NCBI GenBank assembly: GCA_963820375.1
Contig: CAWFZX010000006.1
Location: 124,001 to 188,000, forward strand
Reading direction: 5' to 3'
DNA from: AWTP1-13 sp963820375
GTDB taxonomy: Bacteria; Pseudomonadota; Alphaproteobacteria; Rhizobiales; Hyphomicrobiaceae
Length of the DNA stretch: 64,000 nt
Position 1 is the first letter of the stretch. Each line of letters opens with the position of its first letter. The notes below the pieces were generated by a model. It saw only the letters and a list, made by a program, of their open reading frames with translations, ran no database searches and was not told where the DNA came from. The translations under genes and the position numbers were made by a program. Shown piece after piece: positions 19,170-27,203 of this stretch.

Positions 19170-19457
19170 ATGGAAGTCGACGAGGCGACAGTGCGGCGGA
19201 TTGCGCGACTGGCGCGGATCAAGGTCAGCGCGGCCGAGGTCAGCGCCCTGGAACAGGAGCTGTCGGACATCTTCAAGTGGATCAAGCAACTTGACGAGGT
19301 CGACACCCGTGACGTGGAACCCATGACCCGAGTGGTGGCCATGACCCTAAAGAAACGCCAGGACATCGTCACCGACGGCGAGATCGCCGATCAGATCATC
19401 GCCAATGCCCCGGCCGCAGACGCGCATTATTTTGTTGTGCCAAAGGTGGTGGAGTAG
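19170..19457 (+). CDS. gatC: Asp-tRNA(Asn)/Glu-tRNA(Gln) amidotransferase subunit C
   Basis: 95 residues. EATVRRIARLARIKVS at the start, DIFKWIKQLDEVDTRDVEPM in the middle and the C-terminal FVVPKVVE are classic GatC features. GatC wraps around GatA and GatB in the tRNA-dependent amidotransferase that makes Gln-tRNAGln or Asn-tRNAAsn. gatA follows, but after an unusual 291-bp spacer. gatB is not in the window. Confidence 0.95.
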   Translation: MEVDEATVRRIARLARIKVSAAEVSALEQELSDIFKWIKQLDEVDTRDVEPMTRVVAMTLKKRQDIVTDGEIADQIIANAPAADAHYFVVPKVVE

Positions 19458-19748
19458 CGGGCCATGGCAATCACCCCGGCCGTTGTACGTGCGCTTGCGG
19501 GGGAGGCGCGCCGTCTGATCGCCAGCTGCAAGGACGCCCCGCGCGGCATCGATGGCGACTTGCCCGTGCCGGCCATGCGCCGAGGATGTGTGCGTCCAGG
19601 GCTTGAGAAGCGCGCTGTTGGCCGCCGTGTCCCGGCGCCGAGGCAAAGGCGCCGGCTTTGCGCGTGGCGCGCATGGGCGCAACCAGCCGCCGGCTGCCGC
19701 GGCGGTGGCCGAGGCCAACAGCATTGGCCGCATCGGGACGGCGCCGGC
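19458..19748 (+). other. Open spacer between gatC and gatA
   Basis: The 291 bases between gatC and gatA are usually only a few tens of bases. The frame of gatA stays open through all of it back to an ATG at 19464, just after gatC. The translated sequence (MAITPAVVRALAGEARRL at the start, then Arg/Ala-rich) does not look like any GatA N-terminus. It may be a small unrecognised gene, a remnant, or plain spacer. Confidence 0.4.
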
Positions 19749-21296
19749 ATGAGCGACCTCACCCAACTGACATTGGCGCAAGCACGCCAAGGCCTTGCCG
19801 CCAAGCGCTTCTCGGCGGCGGAATTGACGGCAGCCTTCCTCGAGGCCATTGCCGCCAGCAACAAATCGCTCAATGCCTACGTGCTGCCGACGCCGGATCA
19901 TGCCCTGGCGCAAGCGCAGCTCAGCGACGAGCGCTACGCCAAGGGCGAGGCCCGGCCGCTCGAAGGTCTGCCTCTGGGGATTAAGGACCTTTATTGCACC
20001 AAGGGCGTGCGCACGACGGCCTGCTCCAGGATTCTCGACGGCTTTACGCCGACCTACGAATCCAGCGTGACGCAGAACTTGTGGGACGCCGGCGCGCTGA
20101 TGCTGGGTAAACTCAACAACGATGAGTTTGCCATGGGGTCTTCGAACGAGACGAGTTGCTTCGGTCCGGTGGTCAACCCGTGGCGGCGCAAGGGCTCCAA
20201 CGTGGCGCTGGTGCCGGGCGGCTCGTCGGGCGGCTCGGCTGCGGCGGTGGCCGCCGATCTGTGTCTCGGCGCCACGGCCACGGATACCGGCGGCTCGATT
20301 CGCCAGCCGGCAGCGATCACCGGCACGGTCGGGATCAAGCCGACCTACGGGCGCTGCTCACGCTGGGGTATCGTCGCCTTTGCCTCCTCCCTTGACCAGG
20401 CGGGGCCGATCGCCAAGACGGTGCGCGATGCCGCAATTTTGCTGCGGCATATGGCGGGCGTTGACGACAAGGATTCAACCTCGGTCGACATTGCCGTGCC
20501 CGACTACGAGGCGGCCGTGGGCCAGTCCATCAAGGGTCTCAAGGTGGGCGTGCCGAAGGAGTATCGCCTGGATGGCATGCCGCAGGAGATCGAGGAGCTC
20601 TGGCAGCAGGGCATCGACTGGCTGAAGGCGGCCGGAGCCAGCGTGCATGAGGTTTCGCTACCGCACACCAAGTATGCCTTGCCGGCCTACTACATCGTCG
20701 CGCCGGCCGAGTGCTCGTCCAATCTCGCGCGCTACGACAGCGTCCGCTACGGCCTGCGCCGGCCGGGCCGCGACCTGATCGATACGTACGAGACGACGCG
20801 TGCCGCCGGTTTCGGCGCCGAGGTGCGCCGACGCGTGCTGATTGGCACTTACGTGCTTTCGGCCGGCTATTACGATGCCTATTACCTCAAGGCTCAGAAG
20901 GTGCGCACGCTTATCAAGCGCGATTTCGAGGCCGCGTTCGCGACGGTCGACGTGCTGCTGACGCCGACCACCCCCGGGCCGGCCTTTGGCATCGGTGAGG
21001 TGTCGGGCGACCCGGTGCAGATGTATCTCAACGACATTTTCACCGTCACGGTGAACATGGCGGGGCTGCCCGGCATTTCCGTACCGGCGGGACTTTCCTC
21101 GGAGCACACCCCATTGGGCCTGCAACTGATCGGCAGGCCGTTTGATGAGGCGACGCTGTTCCGCGTCGCCGGGGTGATCGAGGATGCGGCTGGCCGCTTC
21201 GTCGCGCCGGGGCGCTGGTGGGATTCGCGTCCGCTGAGTGCACCGCGGCCGGCGGCGTCGACGGCGGCCGGCAAGTCGGGAGGTGAAAACACATGA
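19749..21296 (+). CDS. gatA: Asp-tRNA(Asn)/Glu-tRNA(Gln) amidotransferase subunit A
   Basis: 515 residues of the amidase signature family. The catalytic Ser-cisSer-Lys triad is in place: K79 (LPLGIKDLYC), the GGSSGGS loop (158-163) and S183 (TDTGGSIRQPA). It releases ammonia from glutamine for GatB. The ATG at 19749 matches the family start (MSDLTQLTLAQARQGL). Its TGA overlaps the ATG of the chorismate mutase gene (ATGA), so the two are translationally coupled. Confidence 0.96.
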   Translation: MSDLTQLTLAQARQGLAAKRFSAAELTAAFLEAIAASNKSLNAYVLPTPDHALAQAQLSDERYAKGEARPLEGLPLGIKDLYCTKGVRTTACSRILDGFTPTYESSVTQNLWDAGALMLGKLNNDEFAMGSSNETSCFGPVVNPWRRKGSNVALVPGGSSGGSAAAVAADLCLGATATDTGGSIRQPAAITGTVGIKPTYGRCSRWGIVAFASSLDQAGPIAKTVRDAAILLRHMAGVDDKDSTSVDIAVPDYEAAVGQSIKGLKVGVPKEYRLDGMPQEIEELWQQGIDWLKAAGASVHEVSLPHTKYALPAYYIVAPAECSSNLARYDSVRYGLRRPGRDLIDTYETTRAAGFGAEVRRRVLIGTYVLSAGYYDAYYLKAQKVRTLIKRDFEAAFATVDVLLTPTTPGPAFGIGEVSGDPVQMYLNDIFTVTVNMAGLPGISVPAGLSSEHTPLGLQLIGRPFDEATLFRVAGVIEDAAGRFVAPGRWWDSRPLSAPRPAASTAAGKSGGENT

Positions 21297-21616
21297 GTGG
21301 GCGACCAGCCGAGGAGTGTCGCGACCTGGCGCAGGTCAGGGTCGAGATCGACCGCATCGACAATGCCATCGTTGACAGCATCGCCGAACGTCTCGGCTAC
21401 GTCGAGCGCGCCTGGCAGTTGAAGCTCGAGTTGGGTCAGGAAGCCAACGTGCCTTGGCGCAACCAGCAGGTGATCGACAAGGTACGCAGACGCGCCAGCG
21501 AACGGGGGGTGCCACCGGATTTGTGCGAAGCGCTCTGGCGCCAGATGATCGGCTGGTTCATCCAATACGAAGAGGAGAAACTGCGCCACCAGATTGAAGG
21601 CAAGCCTGCCGGCTAG
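21293..21616 (+). CDS. AroQ-type chorismate mutase domain protein
   Basis: 107 residues, all helical, of the chorismate mutase type II family. It has LAQVRVEIDRIDNAIVDSIAERLGYVERAWQ in shortened consensus form (the conserved active-site Arg and Lys positions are present), then a central VPWRNQQVIDKVRRRA and the final helix QMIGWFIQYEEEK. Stand-alone domains of this type convert chorismate to prephenate, or act as isochorismate-pyruvate lyases like PchB. The sequence does not decide between them. It starts within the gatA stop (ATGA). Confidence 0.85.
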   Translation: MSGRPAEECRDLAQVRVEIDRIDNAIVDSIAERLGYVERAWQLKLELGQEANVPWRNQQVIDKVRRRASERGVPPDLCEALWRQMIGWFIQYEEEKLRHQIEGKPAG

Positions 21617-21641
21617 CAGCGATCAGGGTCCAGCTCCCCCT

Positions 21642-22148
21642 ATGCCGCCCCTTGTCCCCGTCGATCCGAGTGCCGTCGTTCTGACCGCGCTCTTTAATCC
21701 GGCCGTGGTGATGGTCGCCCTTTGGCTGGGCGCCAAGGCGGATCAATGGCAAAAGCTGCCGGTTGCCGCGTTTGCGGCGGCGCTGATTGGCTCCATCTTC
21801 GTCTATGTTGCCGTGTTCGTCGGTGTGCCCGGGGTGGTGGGCGTCGGTCGGGCGGCGGCGGGCGTGTTTATCGCCGAGTTTGTCTTTGGCCTGGCCTGGG
21901 CCGCACTGGGCTACCAGTTTTGGCGCTGGCGGCCCATGAGGCCCGCCCTGAGCTTGCTGCGCTGGTGGCTGATCGGCACGGGGCTGGTGCTCGGCGCCGT
22001 TCTGGTCTGGGCGTTCGCCCCGGTCCTGGTGTTCCTGGCCTTGCTGACGGGCGCCCTCGGCGTGCTGGCGATGGCCATGATCGGCCTGGCGCGCAGCTTG
22101 GAGCGCGCGTTACGCAAAGGCCGCGCCGACGATGGCGCGCAGCGCTAG
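21642..22148 (+). CDS. Small integral membrane protein of unknown function
   Basis: 168 residues with about four hydrophobic segments (around 12-30, 38-60, 62-82 and 97-130 in this frame) and a short basic tail RSLERALRKGRADDG. I do not recognise the family. The ATG at 21642 is preferred over an in-frame TTG at 21594 that would overlap the chorismate mutase gene. It probably belongs to the gatCA transcript and is convergent with the acetyltransferase gene. Confidence 0.65.
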   Translation: MPPLVPVDPSAVVLTALFNPAVVMVALWLGAKADQWQKLPVAAFAAALIGSIFVYVAVFVGVPGVVGVGRAAAGVFIAEFVFGLAWAALGYQFWRWRPMRPALSLLRWWLIGTGLVLGAVLVWAFAPVLVFLALLTGALGVLAMAMIGLARSLERALRKGRADDGAQR

Positions 22149-22187
22149 CCTGGTCTTGCCGCCCTAGAATGGCCCCCTCGCCACGGG

Positions 22188-22784
22188 CTAGGCCGCAACA
22201 GCCGTTACCTGCCTCGGCTCCGTGCCGGGCAGGTGGGGCCGCCAAGGCTCCAGGGTCTTCTGCAGCAGCAGCACGCCACCCACTTCCAAGCTGCGCCGGA
22301 CCGAGAAGCCTGCCCGGCGCGCCAGCGCGATCATGCGCGCATTGCTCGCCAGCGTCTCACCCACCAGGTGGGTGATACCGGCCGATGCCGCGCGGCAGAT
22401 CAGCTTGTTGAGCAAGAGGCTCGCCAGGCCCAGACCCTGCCAGCCCTCGGCAACGGCAATGGCAAACTCGGCACTCATCCTGTCCGCCAGCCGCGCATAG
22501 CGCGCTTCCGCGATCAGCGTCTCGCGATCGCCGCAAAACACCTCCGCCAGCAAGGCCACGTGCTCGCTGTCGTCGACTTCGGTCAGGCGTTTGACGAGTG
22601 CAGCTGGCAGGCTGCGCATGGGTGACAGGAAGCGCTGATAGCGCGCCGTCGGCGACAGGCTCCCGAAGAACGCTTTCGCCAGCTCCGCGTCCTGCGGCAG
22701 CAGCGGCCGGATCACCACGCGCTGGCCGCCGAGCGCAACGACGTCGACGCGTTCGGCCGCAAACCGATCGATTTGATTGGTCAT
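22188..22784 (-). CDS. GNAT-family N-acetyltransferase
   Basis: 198 residues. The acetyl-CoA site appears as AVAEGWQGLGLASLLLNKL (the Q/RxxGxG/A pattern). LRPLLPQDAELAKAFFGSLSPTARYQRF-type features near the N-terminus, shortened here, resemble the GNAT domain of protein acetyltransferases such as Pat. A GNAT gene near gatA and gatB is common in Rhizobiales. The substrate is unknown. The chosen ATG (22782-22784) removes a low-complexity leader that would overlap the DUF2917 gene. Confidence 0.85.
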   Translation of the reverse strand: MTNQIDRFAAERVDVVALGGQRVVIRPLLPQDAELAKAFFGSLSPTARYQRFLSPMRSLPAALVKRLTEVDDSEHVALLAEVFCGDRETLIAEARYARLADRMSAEFAIAVAEGWQGLGLASLLLNKLICRAASAGITHLVGETLASNARMIALARRAGFSVRRSLEVGGVLLLQKTLEPWRPHLPGTEPRQVTAVAA

Positions 22785-22828
22785 GGGTGCAAGATCCCGG
22801 TGCAGCTGAATTTGCCACCACCCGCGTC

Positions 22829-23119
22829 TTAGGCGGCGTGTTTCCTGGGCAGGGGCCGCAAGGCTGTGCGGCGGCGGGCGGGCGCGGCGCACCGCACCAC
22901 CCGCAAGCGCGCCGGCTGCAGCGCATAGACGATGGCCAGACCAGGCCGATCGAGCCTGAAGCTGGCGCCGGCTGCAAGCGTGATGTCGCGATGATCGGCG
23001 TGTTGGGTGATCCACAGCACGCCGCTCAGGCATTCGATCAGCCAACCGGCGCCGTCCTCGATGCGATGGATGCCGCGCGCCTTGACAGAGACCACATCTG
23101 CGTCGATCAAGGGGGTCAT
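22829..23119 (-). CDS. DUF2917 family protein
   Basis: 96 residues; the first 65 or so form a small all-beta, cupin-like region (GWLIECLSGVLWITQHADHRD, then LAAGASFRLDRPGLAIVYAL), followed by a basic tail. The pattern 'essential for/ leads to a Trp-Ile-Thr strand' is typical of DUF2917. Genes of this family often lie divergent from a LysR regulator of the GcvA type, exactly as here (128-bp gap), which suggests direct control by that regulator. Function unknown. Confidence 0.78.
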   Translation of the reverse strand: MTPLIDADVVSVKARGIHRIEDGAGWLIECLSGVLWITQHADHRDITLAAGASFRLDRPGLAIVYALQPARLRVVRCAAPARRRTALRPLPRKHAA

Positions 23120-23246
23120 TGTCGCCTCCTTTTGGATGCGCCTAGCGCATCTAAGGTTGCTCTTTTACCTTACTGAGGTATAGAAATAGCTGGACTTGTG
23201 CGATGCCACAAACGACCATTTCTCACCCAATACATGAGTTTTACGA
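23120..23246. promoter_or_regulatory. Divergent promoter region, DUF2917 and LysR regulator
   Basis: A 127-bp gap between outward-facing genes, richer in AT than its surroundings (TTTTACCTTACTGAGGTATAG near 23165, shortened). ACCTTACTGAGGT (23165-23180 region) holds an imperfect inverted repeat of the T-N11-A kind expected for a LysR-type operator. This is suggestive only. Confidence 0.4.
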
Positions 23247-24239
23247 ATGGCTAGGCGTTTCCATCTGCCGCCCCTCGACTTGATCCAGGGCTTTGAGGCC
23301 GCGGCCAGAAACCTCAGTTTCACCAAGGCGGCTGAGGAATTGGCGGTGACCCAGTCGGCCATCAGCCGGCAGATCCGGGGCCTCGAGGAGCACCTGGGCG
23401 TGGCCCTGTTTGAGCGGCGCGCGCGCGCTATTGCGCTCACCGAGCAAGGCCAGACGCTCAATCGTGCCGCCAGTGACCTGCTCGAGCGCCTGCAGCAGGT
23501 GACGGACGCCCTGCGCGCGGACGGCGCTGCGCGTCACCTGACCGTCACCACCACCAGCGGATTTGCCTCGCTGTGGTTGATCCCCCGCCTGCGCCGCTTC
23601 ACCCAGCTGCATCCCGACGTCGATGTGCGCATCTCGGCCACCTACAAGACCGTCAATTTGGAGCGCAGCCTGGTCGACGTGGCGGTGCGCTACTTGCGCA
23701 CCGACGACGCTCCCGAGGGGGCACAGCTGCTGTTCGGCGAGGAATTGTTTCCCGTCTGCAGTCCGCTGCTCACCAGTGAGGGTGAGCAGCCGTTGCGCAG
23801 CTTGGAGGATCTTCGGCACCATGCTCTGCTGCGCATCGACGAGGCCGGCGGATTTCTGGATTGGGGAACCTGGCTCGAGGCGCAAGGGCTAAGCGACTTC
23901 AAACCGGCCGCTTCGCTGAGATTTGACAACTACGAGCAGATGATCGCGGCGGCCGTTGCCGCCCAGGGTGTGGCGATGGGGATCAGCAGCCTGGTCAGCA
24001 GGCTGATGCAGGCCGGCCAGCTGATCGCGCCGTTTAGCAAGAGCGTGATCGGCACGCGCTCCTACTATGTCATATCCTCTGCCGCCACCGGCCTGCGTCC
24101 ACACGTTCAGGCCTTCGTCGCTTGGCTGGTTGCCGAAGCCGCCGAGGCCGCCGTCGGCAAGGCTGAGCCGCCGGCTAGGAGCCAACCACCAGCGGTGCCG
24201 TCAGCCGCCGCAGGGCGGCGAGCGCGCTCAACGCCGTGA
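23247..24239 (+). CDS. LysR-family transcriptional regulator (GcvA-like)
   Basis: 330 residues. The N-terminal winged helix is clear (FEAAARNLSFTKAAEELAVT, then QSAISRQIRGLEEHLGV), followed by a periplasmic-binding-like effector domain (about 92-295; LTVTTTSGFASLWLIPRLRRF). It resembles the GcvA group. It is divergently transcribed from the DUF2917 gene, its likely target. The Ala/Pro/Arg-rich tail of about 25 residues extends past the normal end and its last 65 bases overlap the convergent aspartate dehydrogenase gene. Confidence 0.9.
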   Translation: MARRFHLPPLDLIQGFEAAARNLSFTKAAEELAVTQSAISRQIRGLEEHLGVALFERRARAIALTEQGQTLNRAASDLLERLQQVTDALRADGAARHLTVTTTSGFASLWLIPRLRRFTQLHPDVDVRISATYKTVNLERSLVDVAVRYLRTDDAPEGAQLLFGEELFPVCSPLLTSEGEQPLRSLEDLRHHALLRIDEAGGFLDWGTWLEAQGLSDFKPAASLRFDNYEQMIAAAVAAQGVAMGISSLVSRLMQAGQLIAPFSKSVIGTRSYYVISSAATGLRPHVQAFVAWLVAEAAEAAVGKAEPPARSQPPAVPSAAAGRRARSTP

Positions 24240-24999
24240 TCCGGCCGGTGCGCGGGTTCTCCGGCGTGGGGATGTTTTGGATGGTCATGCTGAGATCGGA
24301 GGAATCCGAGGTCAGGATGATGTTATGCGTATTGTGCGTGACGGTCGGGTCGGCCCAGATCTCCACGCGGGTGCGATCCGGACCAATGCCGGCCAGCGAC
24401 AAGGCGACGGCCACGTTGACGTTGGCGGGGAAGCCGGCGATCGCCTCGCGGGCGCTGCCTGCGAACACCAGCAGCGGCTCCTGCAAGCCTGTCAGCGAGA
24501 TGTTGCGTTCGCGCAGCAGGGGAGCGCCCATTAGGCCGGCCGGCGGCTTGCGCGTGACCATCCGCACCGAGCTGATGTTGCCTTCCGCCGCGGCGCGCAC
24601 GGCATCGAGGCCCAACAGCGCGCCGGTTGGCACGACAATGCGCGCCCCCGTCTGGCGGGCGCGTTCGATCAAAGCGAGGTGATCGAGAAGTGCCCCCACC
24701 GACAGCGGCATGAAGATGCGGGCCCGGGCGATGGCGGGCTCCGCCACCGCGGCGAACTGGGCGGCGGGCAGGCATTCCAGGATGATATCGGCGGCATCCG
24801 CCAGGGCGGCGAGCGACAAGAGGGGCGGCGGGGAGCGGAAGGCAGCCGTGGCGCGGCGCGCCTTGTCGCTATCGCGCGCCGCGGCCGCCACCAGGGTGAT
24901 GCCGGGCAGCTCCCCGGCATCGACGCGGCGGGCCACGGCGAGACCGATGGCACCCAGGCCGGCGATCGCCAGCGTCAGGGGAGCGTGCGGCGTGGGCAT
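24175..24999 (-). CDS. nadX: L-aspartate dehydrogenase (NadX/DUF108 family)
   Basis: 274 residues. The N-terminal Rossmann motif is LAIAGLGAIGLAVARRV. The middle carries ILECLPAAQFA and VPTGALLGLDAVRAA, and THNTHNIILTS near the C-terminus has the conserved His. This matches L-aspartate dehydrogenase, which oxidises aspartate to iminoaspartate with NAD(P)+. The gene is not beside nadA or nadC here, so a catabolic role is equally possible. The ATG at 24997-24999 fits the family. Its 3' end overlaps the LysR gene by 65 bases. Confidence 0.85.
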   Translation of the reverse strand: MPTPHAPLTLAIAGLGAIGLAVARRVDAGELPGITLVAAAARDSDKARRATAAFRSPPPLLSLAALADAADIILECLPAAQFAAVAEPAIARARIFMPLSVGALLDHLALIERARQTGARIVVPTGALLGLDAVRAAAEGNISSVRMVTRKPPAGLMGAPLLRERNISLTGLQEPLLVFAGSAREAIAGFPANVNVAVALSLAGIGPDRTRVEIWADPTVTHNTHNIILTSDSSDLSMTIQNIPTPENPRTGRITALSALAALRRLTAPLVVGS

Positions 25000-25134
25000 C
25001 TGGAAGCTCCAGCTAAGGGTTGGTGCACTTGGGCGGTGTCGATATCTTTCGGCCTGCCCCGCAACAAAGGGATTTTTCGCGCCCGGCCGATCTGCGACAC
25101 TGCCGAGCCGATGGCGCCTGTCAGGAGAGCTCTT

Positions 25135-25563
25135 TTGCATATCAAGCTGCCCCAGTCGATCGCCGAATGGAACGCCGCCGGCGCCCAATATCTGCCCGGA
25201 CACCTCGGCATGCAGTTCCTGAAAGTCGAACCGCAGGAAGTGGTGGCAACCTTTGCAGTGCGCCAAGCGCTGGAGGCCTGGAACGGTTATCTGCATGCCG
25301 GGAGCGTGGTGTCTCTGGCCGACACCTGCTGCGGCTACGGCACTTTACGCAGCCTGCCGCAGGGGGCGACGGGCTTTACCACCATCGAGCTCAAGAGCAA
25401 CTTCTTTGCTTCGGCGCGGACGGGTGTGATCGTCTGTAGCGCCAAGCCGCTCCATCAAGGTCGCACCACGCAGGTGTGGGATGCCCAGGTCTGCCGCGAG
25501 GGCGAGGCCAAGCCCATCGCCCAGTTTCGCAACACCCAATTGATCCTTTGGCCCCAGGCATGA
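25135..25563 (+). CDS. PaaI-type hotdog thioesterase
   Basis: 142 residues of the hotdog fold: PGHLGMQFLKVEPQEVVATF, the helix-loop GYLHAGSVVSLADTCCGYG and the strand FTTIELKSNFFASARTG. These proteins hydrolyse aryl- or acyl-CoA thioesters in phenylacetate and related pathways. I chose the TTG at 25135 because AGGAG lies 7 bp upstream; an in-frame ATG at 25111 has no good ribosome-binding site. Its stop overlaps the next gene's ATG (ATGA). Confidence 0.82.
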   Translation: MHIKLPQSIAEWNAAGAQYLPGHLGMQFLKVEPQEVVATFAVRQALEAWNGYLHAGSVVSLADTCCGYGTLRSLPQGATGFTTIELKSNFFASARTGVIVCSAKPLHQGRTTQVWDAQVCREGEAKPIAQFRNTQLILWPQA

Positions 25564-26525
25564 GCGCACGATCAGCGCGCACGGCCAGGCCCTCCCGCAG
25601 AGATGTTTGCGGGTTGGCCGCCGGCGCTGGTTGCGCGGCGCTTTCCGGCCTCGTCTCTCACCCCCAGGCTCAGCCCTTGCAAACGGAAGCGACCATGCTG
25701 ACGCGACCCATCCCACAAAGCCAGGAGCCGCTGCCGGTCGTGGGATTTGGCACCTGGCAGACCTTCGACATCGGCAGCGATCGCCAGGACTTGGACCGGC
25801 GCAAAGAGGTCTTGAGCATCTTGTTTGAGGCGGGTGGCAAGGTGATCAATTCCTCGCCGATGTACGGCCGCGCCGAAGCGGTGGTGGGGCAACTGCTCAG
25901 CGAGATGCAGGCCCATGCCAAGGCCTTTCTGGCCACCAAGGTCTGGACCACGGGTGCGGCCGCCGGCAGTCGCCAGATGAATGCCTCGTTTGCCAACTAC
26001 CAGACGCGCAGCATCGATCTGATGCAGATCCACAATCTGGTGGACTGGCGCACGCAGCTGCGCACGCTCAGGGCCTGGAAGGAGGCAAAACGCTTTCGCT
26101 ACATCGGCCTCACCCACTACACCGTGCCGGAGTTGGAGCATCTGGCCGCTATTCTGCGGGACGAGCCGCTCGACTTTGTCCAATTCGGCTACTCCATCAA
26201 CGTACGCGCTGCCGAAGCGCGCCTGTTGCCATTGGCAGCGGAGCGGGGGGTGGCCGTGATCGTCAATCAGCCATTCGACAGCGGCGCGCTGTTTGGCAAG
26301 GTGCGCGGCAAGGCCCTGCCGGCGTGGGCCTCCGAGTTCGATTGCGTGAGCTGGGGACAATTTTTCTTGAAATACATCCTGGGACACCCCGCCGTGACCT
26401 GCGTCATTCCCGGCACGGCCAAGCCCGAGCATGCCCGCGACAATGTGGCCGCGGGCCAGGGCCGTCTGCCGGACGCAGGCCAGCGCCGGCGCATGAGCGC
26501 CTCCTGGGAAGCCGGCCTCCGCTAG
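25560..26525 (+). CDS. Tat-exported aldo/keto reductase-like protein
   Basis: 321 residues. The first 45 residues look like a Tat signal: ARPSRRDVCGLAAGAG with the twin Arg followed by a hydrophobic stretch. The rest is an aldo/keto reductase barrel with Tyr of MYGRAE, Lys of FLATKVWTTG and His of DLMQIHNLV. The catalytic Asp is replaced: the usual FDTAxxYG reads VINSSPMYG. Cofactor binding and activity are therefore uncertain. It is translationally coupled to the thioesterase by an ATGA overlap. Confidence 0.83.
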   Translation: MSARSARTARPSRRDVCGLAAGAGCAALSGLVSHPQAQPLQTEATMLTRPIPQSQEPLPVVGFGTWQTFDIGSDRQDLDRRKEVLSILFEAGGKVINSSPMYGRAEAVVGQLLSEMQAHAKAFLATKVWTTGAAAGSRQMNASFANYQTRSIDLMQIHNLVDWRTQLRTLRAWKEAKRFRYIGLTHYTVPELEHLAAILRDEPLDFVQFGYSINVRAAEARLLPLAAERGVAVIVNQPFDSGALFGKVRGKALPAWASEFDCVSWGQFFLKYILGHPAVTCVIPGTAKPEHARDNVAAGQGRLPDAGQRRRMSASWEAGLR

Positions 26526-26714
26526 CCTCTGCTACCGGACGGCGCCAAATCGCGGCCGGCAATTTTCGGTAGAAAGCGGTTTTTTAACACGCTGAAACAG
26601 GGCATTAGTCTGCCGGCCCGCCGCCGCCGCGTTGTGCAGGAAACCATTGCCATATGGGTGCCCAACCCGTCGGCACCTTGCCTCAGCAAGAAAGATGCGC
26701 GAGGAGGTGCACCG

Positions 26715-27080
26715 ATGGCAAAAACAGCAAGAAAAGTGAAGGCCAAAGGCGGCCGTGGGTTCGCGCAGGCGCAGATCGCGACGATGCCCCAGGTGCGCTC
26801 CGTTTTCATCGATGCCGCCGGCAAGCGCTGGCGCTGGGTGGTGGACAACAGGATGCGCGACTACGGCGCCATCGACTACTGCCGGCGCGTCATCCGCATC
26901 AATCGGGAGATGCACAAACGCGAGGGCGAATCGCTGATCGACACCTTGTTTCATGAGGAGCTGCATCGCCTGTTTCCCTACCTTGGCGAGCGCACGATCT
27001 GCGCCATGACGAGACTGCTGTTGCCGACCCTCACCAAGCGCTATCGGGCCTGGCTCTACGCGCGCATCAGGTCGCGATAG
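26715..27080 (+). CDS. Small HExxH zinc-metallopeptidase-like protein
   Basis: 121 residues. A Lys-rich N-terminus is followed by RWRWVVDNRMRDYGAIDYC, then the metal motif in LIDTLFHEELHRLFPYLGE (HEELH about residues 76-80). This resembles the SprT-like or IrrE-type small metalloproteins, but I cannot place it in a family. GAGGAGG lies 7 bp before the ATG, an excellent site. No signal peptide. It stands alone between the aldo/keto reductase and metY. Confidence 0.72.
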   Translation: MAKTARKVKAKGGRGFAQAQIATMPQVRSVFIDAAGKRWRWVVDNRMRDYGAIDYCRRVIRINREMHKREGESLIDTLFHEELHRLFPYLGERTICAMTRLLLPTLTKRYRAWLYARIRSR

Positions 27081-27112
27081 GCGGCGGCCAGAGGGCTTGC
27101 GTTAGCGTATTG

Positions 27113-27197
27113 AGGACGGCGGCCGGCAAATTCGTCGTTGACTTGTTGGCGTCGTTTGGCTCCCGTGCGTCCTTTAAAGACCACCCCCGCTAAGGAG
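27113..27197 (+). promoter_or_regulatory. Possible SAM-II-like structured leader of metY
   Basis: The metY leader contains GTTGACTTG (27137-27145), then GGCTCCCGTGCGTC, CTTTAAAGA (27172-27180) and CGCTAAGGAG (27188-27197), which resemble in order the SAM-II riboswitch blocks (GUGAUUUG, a GCUUGC...CCAC segment, UUAAA and GCUAAA), with the last one containing the ribosome-binding site. A stem AGGACG (27113-27118)/CGTCCT (27168-27173) is also possible. SAM-II motifs are typical before met genes in alphaproteobacteria, but the match here is imperfect. Confidence 0.3.
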
Positions 27198-27203
27198 CCG
27201 CCG

